Part shown: in pieces, positions 8,246 to 17,963 of the stretch
Layout of the letters: every line of letters starts with the position of its first letter
Position numbering within the stretch: the first letter of the stretch is position 1
Assembly (NCBI GenBank): GCA_004802705.1
Contig: SGPL01000596.1
Span: 1-19,651 of the forward strand
Origin: Bondarzewia mesenterica
Lineage: Eukaryota; Basidiomycota; Agaricomycetes; Russulales; Bondarzewiaceae
Reading direction: 5' to 3'
Length of the DNA stretch: 19,651 nt
Notes under the pieces: model-generated
Databases searched by the model: none
Told to the model about the DNA's origin: nothing
What the model saw: the letters and a program-made list of their open reading frames with translations, nothing else
Program-made: the position numbers and the translations under genes

Positions 8246-10955
8246 TGTAAAGGGTCCACAATCCAAAAGCATGTTCTTTGGTAACTTGAGAGAAATCGAC
8301 AATGCGGAGGCGATGGAGCTGCATGAGCGGTGGAGGGAAGACTATGGCCCCGTGTACAAATACAAGGCATTTTTCAATGTGCGTCGGAATCTCCGTGCGG
8401 CAGGTGTGTGTAAGTGACTGGGGTGGATCGTTGCGGTAAACAGGCAGACCGGCTCGTGATGATGGACAACAGGGCGATGAATCATGTCCTCTCCCACCCA
8501 CAGATATATGAGAAACCGGAGCAGGTTCGCTATAATCTTGGTCAGATATTGGGTCAAGGTCTGTGTTTTCATCTTCTAATTTGCCTGCGACGTAGCGGGC
8601 ACTTCTTGTGCTGGATTTGTGTTGTTGTTAAGATCAGGTAACGTCCACTTGTGTTCACGCTGATTTGACTAGCATTTCATGCATGACACGTACTCGAAGT
8701 ACTAAAAACATGCTGAATGTCGAGCACCTTTGACATGCAGTGGCTTGCGTAGGTTGTGTCTCTGGCTAAGATGTCACATTTCCTAGTACATAACCGCCTT
8801 GGCATTCTTGAATGCAGTCTCCCCTCGTGTTTGATGCTCGATGCGCGGTTGAATACTCGAAATGCTCATTGCCCTCCTTATACAGGACTTTTATTCGTCG
8901 AAGGTATTATAACGCAACGTCTGGAACAACTCTTGTTGACGTGCAGTGATTTCTTACTCCAGGAGAGCAGCATAAACAGCAGGTATGAGTCTATCGAGAG
9001 TGCGTCCTCGTATATTCTTGGTATCAATATTTACGCCGTCTTTGAACGAACCTCAGCGAAAGATTATGGTACGTCTTGTTCATGTCGCTCGACGCACAGT
9101 GTAAAGTAGATAGTAATACGGGATCATCAGAGTCCTGCCTTCGGGCCCTCTCAGGTCCGCGAGCTTACGGAAATCTTCGTCGATAAGGCTATTCAGGTAT
9201 TTATACCGTCAAACACATATTTTTTTTCGATTAGTCTGTATTGAAAGTATCGCAGCTGCGCGATATCTGGGTCTCCCAGCTTTCCACAGTCACGAGTGAT
9301 GGCTCAGAGAGAGACAGAGTCAAGATCGATGTGTCTTCGTGGTTAAACAAGATGACCTTAGACGTCATAGGTCTCGCAGGTATGTTTCTCGCAGGATCTA
9401 ATGGCACTTGGCTAATTTGTGGACGCGCGACCAAAGGTTTCAACTACTCCTTCAACGCGCTCAACCCAGACGGGAAACCGAACGAGCTCAACGAGTCAGT
9501 CCAGGCAGTATTTCGTACCCCGCGGGGATTTCGTGCTGTGCTGCCAGTCCTGCAGACTGTGTTCCCACCTTTGAGAGTCATCGTATGTGTCCCTCAGCAC
9601 ATGCTCCACGTGTTTCTTAACCCTCACAAATCCCCCATTTGGCATGCATGCAATGTGACATTACGGTGCGGCAGCCCTCCGAGCGCAAACGCACCGTCGA
9701 AGCCGCCCAACGTACCATGGCGCGCATTGGAAATCAACTTCTGGCGGAACGTAAAGCAGCTGTGCTCGCCTCTATCAACGGGAACGAAATGGAGGTTGGG
9801 CGGAAGAGTGTGCAGGGCAAGGATTTGCTGAGTCTCCTCGTAAAAGCCAACATGGCGACTGACTTGCCGGAGACCGCGCGCTTGGACGACGCGGATGTGC
9901 TGGCACGTAAGTACTTGTCTTAGCGCGTATCTGTGTATGTTATATTGACGATGTCCTTTCCTCTCGTATAGAGGTACCGACGTTCCTCGTTGCAGGGCAT
10001 GAAACCACAAGGCAAGCGCCGTCCATTCCATGCGCCATCCGTTTGTACCTAAAGTCATGGACATCCTGCGCACAGCACGGCAGTTACATGGGCCCTTTTC
10101 GCACTTTCTAATCACCCTAAAGTGCAAATCAAACTCCGCGCTGAGCTTCTCTTGGTCCCCTCCCAGACGCCGACGATGGAAGAGCTCGATCGTCTTCCTT
10201 ACCTTGATGCCGTCGTGCGCGAGACGATGCGCGTGTTCTCGCCTGTGCCAAACACAGTGCGGGTTGCGAATTGCGACGATGTGATACCGCTAGAGACCGA
10301 GTGGGAGGACAAACACGGCGTGCGAAGGAAGGAGGTTCGGTGTGTATTCTTTTTCTCTCTCATGTTTTTTAGTTTCGCGGTTACGGGTAAACTGATCTAG
10401 TGTTCATGATCAACGAGGATCTAGGGTGAGCAAAGGCGACTCGATTTTCATCCCCATACTGGCAATCAACCGGTCGAAGGAGCTATGGGGGGAGGATGCG
10501 CGCGACTTCAAGTGCTCTCTTTTTCCGTTCGGTGTCCGCTGAGTTTTCTGACATTTTCTGCATATCGCCTCTGTAAGGCCTGAACGCTGGGAGAATCCTC
10601 CAGCGGCTATACAATCGATCCCCGGAATCTGGGGAAATAGTCTCGCATTTTCTGGGGGCAGCCGTGCCTGCATCGGATACCGGTTCTCTGTCATCGAGTT
10701 CGTAACGCCTACTCCTTTTCTCTAGCGCATAAATGCACAGTTTTAATCGTGTATGTTGTATCGCGTACTCACCTTTGGATTCGCAGGATGAAAGCCCTCA
10801 TCTTCGTCCTCATCCGAGCATTCCAGTTTGAGATGTCGGTGCCGCTTGAGGAGATCAAGTCGAAGTCAGTCGTTGTGCGTCGCCCGTACTTAGCCAGCGA
10901 GCCGGAGAAGGGAGCACAGTTGCCGCTCTGGGTCTCAGCAGCGAGGCTGGATTGA
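8130..10955 (+). CDS. Cytochrome P450 monooxygenase 3
   Basis: Third copy of the tandem array and likely a microsomal monooxygenase of unknown substrate. Exons: 8130-8378, 8444-8558, 8886-8903, 8963-8982, 9057-9068, 9131-9196, 9256-9379, 9437-9582, 9675-9906, 9972-10011, 10076-10339, 10425-10511, 10578-10697, 10787-10955, giving 1662 nt and 553 residues without a stop. It has a hydrophobic N-terminus ([13 protein letters not shown] and on), the hinge [10 protein letters not shown]-helix AGHETT (335-340), ExxR as ETMR (390-393), PERW (459-462) and the heme loop [10 protein letters not shown] with Cys489. Intron 2 is 327 bp, against 73 bp and 61 bp in the other copies, and intron 10 begins with GC. 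The start is set by similarity to the N-termini of the neighbours. Motifs are complete, so the enzyme should be active if expressed. Confidence 0.93.
8559..8885 (+). other. Expanded intron 2 of P450-3
   Basis: The intron between exon 2 and the 18-nt exon 3 is 327 bp, more than four times the equivalent introns in the other two copies. I see no terminal inverted repeats, target-site duplication or coding domain inside it. Its borders are gtctgtg and tatacag. Confidence 0.7.
10012..10075 (+). other. GC-AG intron in P450-3
   Basis: Intron 10 runs from gcaagc to gcacag. The 40-nt exon before it codes for the I-helix AGHETT residues, so the border is fixed by protein conservation and by exon lengths identical to the two paralogs, which use gtcagt and gtctgt at this site. 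The donor is therefore GC, a known minor class that still follows the U2 pattern. Confidence 0.8.
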
Positions 10956-11166
10956 AGTGGATCGTGATGGTCTGTCACTTTCATGCCCCCACAGTTTTGT
11001 GGAGCGTTTTCTGACATAGACATGTAAGATGGTATTTGGTGCGGTGATGATACTACGTAATCTAGGTGCGATAGCAAAGTCCTTCAGTATGCGACGAAAA
11101 GTAAGAAAGTGATTGACAAATATCATCGAAGCCTACAACATCAGGGTTTAATTGTACGACCTTAAA
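10956..11166. other. Convergent intergenic spacer
   Basis: 211 bp between the P450-3 stop (plus strand) and the stop of the sacsin-like gene (minus strand). Both 3' UTRs must lie here and may overlap as antisense tails. I see no canonical polyadenylation signal on either strand. Confidence 0.6.
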
Positions 11167-14100
11167 CTACAAGCCCGACTTCGGCGATGGTAAGATGCGT
11201 GCCAGTGGAATCAGATATTGTTCACAGATAGACGAGAAATAAAACTCGTGTTCAGAGTTGTGCGGTTGGACGAGGTTGTGGGCGATCTCGTGTGCAAGAG
11301 TAAAGAACCTTTACCAAGGTAAGAACGAAAGGGGAGGGAGAGATAGGAATAGAAACGCACCAAGAGATAAATGCCTTCGAAAGGTCTCCCTTCCGCACAT
11401 CTTCATCATCTGCAGACCATTCACAGTCATTAGCAACGGGCACTGCTAGATTGCCTGCAAATCACTTACGCCAAGCCTCGTAATATCGCAAGTTGACAAA
11501 GAGACTCCCATTACGATTGAATGCAATCAGCTGTCCCGTAGCATCACAGAAAATGTGTAGGCTGGACATGGGAAGATTGTAGACTGCGCGGAGCTGGTCG
11601 AGTATGGGGATGAACCGCATCAGTGGTTCGGTGCGCCGTTGAACGAGAGTTTCTCGATCGATGATATCTGTGATCCCAGTCAGGTGGAAGTAGCGGGGGC
11701 TGATGATTTAATGCTCATACCATGCGCGGCGTAGACTTTGAATCCTTGCAGCGTGCCTGAATATGGACATGATGGCGTGTTGACAACGTTATAAACCCCA
11801 GTGACGTACCGACGAGGTCCAGGTCGCCGGCACGGCCAGAAACATCACAATATCCCTCGTTGAGAGATTCCTTGACCATCTGCATCTGCTCCCGATTCCT
11901 CAGCAAACTGCTTGTTTCTTCCTGACATGCCTTGATAGCCATATCAATGTTCGAAGCTGCAAAGCAGATTAAATTTTACTAGGAAGAAGAGTAAGTAGAG
12001 CGTAGCTCACCGATGTTGCTCAGAGGTGTCACGTTAGGTTGTGAAGTAGGTGTTGGCGTCCTGACATGGGGCAAGGAACTTGGTCCACTGGAATGGGAGT
12101 TACTAGGCAGGTCAACGTTCAAGGAAGAGTTCGGGACACGAGGAGATGGAGCTGCGGCATCATCATTCCTCTGAATAAGTTTGCGCCCAAAATTGTTCAG
12201 CGATTTGAACATTTGGGATGCCGGTCGAGTGATCAATTCTCTGTCACCTCCTGAGGTCGGCGAGATGGCATTTTTTTCCAGATTCGTTTGTTCGTTTAAT
12301 ATCGATGTGGTAGTGCTCGACGATGCAGAAGCCTGTGTAGCTGGTTGGGGAGGCGGCTGGGAGGGTATTGACACTGGCACCGGTGGCAACGAGCCTCCTG
12401 CTTTCTCTAGGTTTTCGAGTTCGAGCTGCGCAAACCTCTTAGTTGCTTCTCGCTCCGCCCTTGCAGCCTTTTCCTCCAACTCCCGTTTTTCTTTTGCAGT
12501 CCGTTCGGCGGCGTCTCGCTCTGCTTTTTGCTGGCGTAATATTCTGTCGACTGCAAGGAAGCTCACTCAAAAGGAAACACAATTTGAAGTCTGCACTAAC
12601 TGACCATTATATCCTCTAGCTCTGAGAGCTTTTAGAGGAGTATCCAGAATAGTCATGAAGAGCAAGGCGTCGCTGACCCTCGGAGATTCAAACAGGAAAC
12701 GACATAAAGAGGTGGATACTCTGCGAACATCAATGAACATATAGATCGGCAAGGATTCAAGGATTACCTTACTCATACATATCCACTTGGGTATGGCCGG
12801 CCAACCACAACTGAATCGGTCCTCGACCGTCTTGTTTGGCAACGGCAGAAGCGTCCTGACTTCTTGAGAACGGCATGTCACCGTAGAAGAGAGACTTTGT
12901 GACACGGAGCTTGCCAAACATCTTGACGACAAAATTGTTGTCTGCTCTCAACCAATTGAATGATACTCGTGTCCTAGCATGTGTGTGTTCATGGAGGAAG
13001 AGCGGCAACCGTTCCAAGATTAAGGCTCTCGTTCTTGCTGCCTCCTTGGTCAATGGAATTTCTCCAGACGTTTCGTATTTCTCTTTGATCAAGAAACTGA
13101 GACGAGGAGAACCCAAAGAGAGATAGAAGTCTGCAACAAATCAGCGTACATTCACTTAATGCAATAAGCTAGATAAACACCTTCAAGCAAATCCTCTTGA
13201 GGTGCACAGAATATGGAGTCGCCAAATAACTGGTACCCAGTCACATCATCGGCTATGGCGACCTTCCCAGAATTCAGTAACTGATCCTGCGGGTCCCAAT
13301 CATCCTCCTCCATATCTGCGTCGGCTTGACCTTTCCCGGAATCTCTCGTCTTCTTCACACGTCGGAAACCCAAAAGGATATTTGCTCTCTTCATGCGGGC
13401 AACTGTAGTTGACGAAAGGAGACGTCGATTCACAGCGATGTTTCGTAATTCGAGCAGATAGCTATTCATGCACAAACCATGGTGAGTAATAGCTTGAGAT
13501 TGCTATCGAATTGACTCGCCTTTCGGGCCCTCCAGCTAGTTTATAGAAGTCCTTGGGATCCTTGAGCAGAATAAGGACAATCTCTTCTACAGAAGGTTCC
13601 CGTTTCGTCCCACATGCGCTAAGGAATGAATTCGCGCGTGAGCCAAAGTCTACGAATACGAACAATTTCGAGTGGAAGTCGGCCTTTGAGGAACCTGCAA
13701 AGTAACATTGATTCGGACATAGTAGGCGAATGTGATCCTTGGTGCCCGGCACCTTCGTCGGCACGAACGGTAGCCCAGTTAGCTTCCTCAACTCATCCGG
13801 AGAGAATTCTACGTCAAGACATTTGTATTACAATCAAACGCGCAAGAAGGGTAGATACACGATCGTACCTGGAATCCGAGTGGCAATGATTTCGAACCAT
13901 TGCCTCGCCTCCGCCTCATCTTTCGGGGGCGTCCTCTGGAGAAGGGCTACAAGTCTGAACGTTGGGGGATGTTGAGGAATCTTTAGTTTCGTTGCAGAAT
14001 CCCCAACCAGCTCCTGTTGAACAACAATGAACCCCATTGCCATCCATTCCGTGTGGGCGTATACCTAATAGATCAACGTTGAGAGAAAGCTACGATAGGA

Positions 14101-17100
14101 AGGTCAGATTATTGCTCACGTCGGATGGCTTGGCCATGCATCGTTGCTCAGCTTTCAGCGCCGGGATGAACGCGTAGCTGCCGAACTCATCCGGATCATA
14201 TTCGGCAGCGTACTTCGCAACAAAATTCTCAAGCAAATAGTTGAGTGCTTTGGATTTCAGAACTGGATCCACGCCAGCTGCGAGTTCGATGAGTTCGCGG
14301 ATAGGAGGCTGCCGTTTCAAGCCCAGACTGTATAGGAATTTGGCTGTAGAGATTTGTGAGTGTGTATAGTGTTTGAACACTATTTACGGAACAGACCTTC
14401 CTCAGACGACGGCTTCCACTTATTATCTTTCCCCCAGTCGATGATAGGGAGCTTCAGGTTACGGAACGTATCGAGTGGCTCATAAAGGTCACTGGCTTTA
14501 TACCGGAGTACCTTGGCGGGAGAACGACTTTTACCAGTGACTTGATTTTCTTCTTTTGTGAAGGCGTTAGTGTGGCGCAACCGATCCCTTTCAAGGTAAG
14601 TGAGAGTTGCCTGAACGGTTGTCAGATATTTGACAAGATCTATAATTGTCCAGTCACCGGTCTTGATCATTCTGCACAAGATATTAATCCACACATCCAA
14701 ATGAGACATAGTCTCCACACCACAAATACCACGAACCTGTCGAAGACGATCTGCAAATCGACGTGTCTGCGAACGCCAAGCACTTGCAAAACCTTTTCCA
14801 ATGGACCTCTGATAGGCGTCCCGGAGGGCAGAATAACGATTGGCAGGTCACGGAAAAGATTGACATTGGAGAAATACGATTGCTCGGGGAGCTTCAACCC
14901 AGCCGATGTTGGCACAAGGGGCCTCGTCTTCAATAGAACAATGACCTCCGCTTGAGTCTCTTTGGCCAACGACTGCCAAGCACGGGCGATCACCATCAAG
15001 ACGCGCTCGGCCCATGGAGCAGATCGTGTCACGTCATATTCGGCATGAGAGGCCATGACTGATGGATTCGTCACATGCGTTAACCAGTCCATGATAGTCA
15101 ATTGCCTCCAGGAAAAGATGGATGATAAGACATCAGGACTGAATGCCTTGCTGATACTCACGGGCAACAAATTTCCTGGCAAAGGACCATCAATGGGAAT
15201 ATGAGCTCCCATCTGCCGGGTGTTCAAGAACATCTGGATGGTCGATAATGCAACGATCCTTTCATCTTCAGTCCCAGGAGTTCCGATTGCGACCACGGCG
15301 GCGCTCAACAGCTGCGTTCTGATCTGAGGGAGATTCATATCATGGCTTTGAGTGGCCATTCCAATCCACCATTTAAGACAAGCTATGACTTCAGGCTCGG
15401 AGAGAGGGCGATTACGAATCTCCTGGAGAACGTCAACGAACGTGATTTCTTTGATCAAACCTCTCCGCTGCAGAGCGCCAATCATCAGTTTCGCGCCGCT
15501 CAACATATCATCGGGGATGACAGGCAGTCGCTTCAGAAAGCCCTGAAAGGCAGCATCAGGTATCCGAACGTCACTTGCACTACGCACGCCTTCCGAAGAC
15601 ATGATTGAGAAGGGGAGGCTTGTTGCACAGGTGAAGAAACCACCCTCCAAGGAGCTGGAAACGATTGAAGATGGGGTCGAAGCATGGAAAGTGAAGAATT
15701 TGAGGGAATGTAGCGCCCGAGTCTGAAGCCAACTCTGCATTTCTGCATCGGGTTTGGCCGCAGGATCACTAGAGACAACAGCGCCATCCCATAGGGTCTT
15801 GATTTTGGTCATCTCCAATTCGTAGGCAGATCGTGCCAAGAAGCCGCCAATATAGAGCAATTCCTTATTCCATACTAGTGCACCAATTGAGCAAAGTCAC
15901 CTCGAACATCGAACAACCACACTCAGCGTACCTGCCACGTTTCGGTCACTAGAAAGATTACCCTAGTCAGCATTATAGAAGGGCCGTCAAACAGGGATGC
16001 ATACACCAGATCCACGGATTCGCGCTCAACAGTTGGGATAAATCGCGCTGCCATATGACCGCCGATGCCAGTAGTCTGACCAGTTGAGTGCCCCTAAGAA
16101 GTCGACATAAGGACAAGGTAACAAGAGACTGATTCGAGTATAGATACACACAATAAAGACACGAGCCAAACCGGATCTGACGGGAAGTCAGTACACTCTA
16201 CTAGATGAATCTTATCCTCGAAATGAACACGAACCCGTCTAGATCAGCTCGTAGACCTTGGAAGACGCTCCCAGTGGCGAACGCCACTTTTTGCTCGGCT
16301 TGCACGCTTTTATCATACTCGTCTTTTCCCGTCTATGCTTCAAACATGAGTCGTTGCATCGCATGAAGTTTTTGCTAGCGTAACTTACATAGATTAGTTC
16401 ATATCGCATCTTGCCCGGCATCTGCTTCTTTGTTGACCTGAAAAGCTCCGTACTGAGTTTCGTATCCAGTTTGACTTCAATGTTGGCTGTGAAGATCGAA
16501 AGTGTCACGCCCGATTCAGTAATTTCGAGCAAGTTGACGGGATCTGGAATAGTGACGGGTTTGGGAGTCGGCGTTCGGGCCGGTGACGAGGTCCCAGCGA
16601 AACTGGAGAGTAGGGAGGAGAAAAAACCGCCTTGAGATGATTTGGCTGGTTTAGCAGATATAGGGCCGGGCTTCTCTGTCCCAACGGAGTACACCCAACG
16701 GACAACTTCGGCTTTGATATTGAGAGCTATAGCAGATACGGAAAGTTAAATAAAGCTGTTGGTCAAGGTAATGGAGATGTAGTATGCGTACGCGTAGACT
16801 GGATACCTCGCACGGTCATGATCCCGCTGGGACTCGCAGTTTTCAATCCTCGCAATAGAGGCATATCACGAGAGCTGCCGCTTTCCTTTGACAGCCTCAC
16901 CAATCGTTTGTCGTCAAAGAACACGCTGACTTGGGATAGATGAGACATGAACGTGATAGAAGAAACCAGGAAGCGTGTGAAATCGAAGGCTGCTGGAATG
17001 GGGGCAGGCTCTCGGAGCGTCATCTCAAAGGTCGTCCATGGGTCTGGTGTTCCGTCATTGGATGACGGAAACTGACCTCGACGGGCAAAGAGCTGTATAG

Positions 17101-17963
17101 ATGATATTGGAGTCAAATCACGCATCTGCGAACATAGTCAGTTACCTGGTCTTTCTTGTCCTTCCAGTAGAATCCCATCCACTGGCCTGCAAAGTGGTAA
17201 GCTGACATGGGGCAGCGGANTCATGAAACTGAATAGTACCTCCAGATGTCACAAACGGCTCCTCAGTGACAGAGAATAGACTGTAGAATCCTAGTCAAGC
17301 NCGTAAGTACTGTAATTACGCGAACACTTTTTNNNNATGGGGGNGGGGGGCTTACCGACTCCAAAAGCTACCTATCTTTTCTTCGTCAGGATTACCCTCC
17401 GCTACAAATATCAGTGGAATCAGTTGCTCTTTCCGTGCATGTNAAGACAAAAAAAAAAAATACGCACCGATCTTCTTCAGCCGATTCCAATCCTCATCTT
17501 GAAACACCAACCCGTTGTTCTTGAATGTCCACTGGTGAACCAGCGCCGTCTTCAGATCCGGTAGCTTCTTTCCGCCATCCTTCGCTTCTGCATCTGTGTT
17601 TCCGCCATCAGACGCAACGTTCTCTACTGTGACATCCTTTCCCCCCTTCTTCTGATCCAAATACTCTTTCGTCTCAAATCGAATCTCAACCGAGTGCGAC
17701 GCTGCATCGTCCGAATTCTGCAAAAGTTCACGAAACACTTAACAAGTACATGACGTTAGATCGTATGACAGACAGAGAGGCGGGCGAAGAGCTCACCAGT
17801 AAACTCGCCAGAGTACCGTGCAAGGACCTTGTCAATTAGAGCACGCTGGTTCACTTCGACGGTTTCATCGTGGCCGTCAGCCCACTATCATAGCGTGTCA
17901 GCATACAGAGTATTTTGCTGTCAGCGTCGAAGGGCATACCAGAGCATCTCGAGCATTTGCCAT
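11167..17963 (-). CDS. Sacsin-like GHKL ATPase (DUF3684 type) with C-terminal HEXXH
   Basis: Large predicted chaperone-like ATPase; cell role unknown. Exons (5' to 3' on minus): 17940-17963, 17797-17884, 17468-17737, 17356-17401, 17240-17290, 17146-17186, 16807-17092, 16389-16726, 16235-16317, 16152-16176, 16007-16093, 15932-15962, 14737-15874, 14397-14671, 14120-14343, 13869-14064, 13520-13808, 13181-13461, 12773-13130, 12605-12720, 12011-12550, 11810-11956, 11721-11756, 11470-11667, 11361-11409, 11167-11308. Phases agree throughout if one extra T in exon 4 is ignored, giving about 1785 residues. Domains: GHKL N-box ELLQNSDDA (41-49), G2 box GSFGVG (138-143), a long conserved body, a charged coiled-coil (about 1417-1455), a Pro/Ser/Thr-rich linker, then a C-terminal part with LAHEIAHNL (HEXXH at 1745-1749). 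The start has a good context (gaccATGG). The fourth exon carries the extra T (AGCTTTTGGAGTC), which breaks the frame in the G2 box beside several N positions. The family assignment is from memory of the N-terminal motif order. Confidence 0.88.
13462..13519 (-). other. GC-AG intron in the sacsin-like gene
   Basis: The donor reads GAAAG|gcgagt and the acceptor gaatag. The junction joins AGGPE to SYLLELRN in frame, with exon lengths that fit (289 and 281 nt). No GT within a few bases restores the frame, so a GC donor is the best model. Confidence 0.7.
17220..17460. other. Low-quality sequence patch with N positions
   Basis: Unresolved bases occur at 17220, 17301, 17333-17336, 17344 and 17443, together with a G-run around 17339-17350 and a run of 12 A at 17449-17460. 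All N positions fall in introns of the sacsin-like gene, but the suspected one-base insertion in exon 4 (around 17362-17366) lies between them. Indel calls in this patch should not be trusted. Confidence 0.95.

Noticed and set aside
2122..10955. Secondary-metabolite gene cluster
   Set aside because: There is no terpene synthase, polyketide or peptide synthase, transporter or regulator in the window; tandem P450s alone are common in basidiomycetes.
11444..11469. A 26-27 nt intron ending at ctagcag before the next-to-last exon of the sacsin-like gene
   Set aside because: It is too short to be spliced. The acceptor at gtctgcag (11410) gives a 60-bp intron and joins YYEAW to HDEDVRKGD in frame.
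12181..12603. 140-residue plus-strand ORF, Ser/Ala-rich
   Set aside because: It mirrors the coiled-coil and Pro/Ser/Thr-rich exon of the sacsin-like gene; its low-complexity composition is explained by the opposite strand.
14374..14391. 18-bp inverted repeat, atagtgtt and aacactat around a 2-base centre
   Set aside because: It lies inside a 53-bp intron; a palindrome of this size is expected by chance in 20 kb and no function is apparent.
14542..14955. 137-residue plus-strand ORF
   Set aside because: It is antisense to conserved exons of the sacsin-like gene, whose reading frames and splice phases fit throughout.
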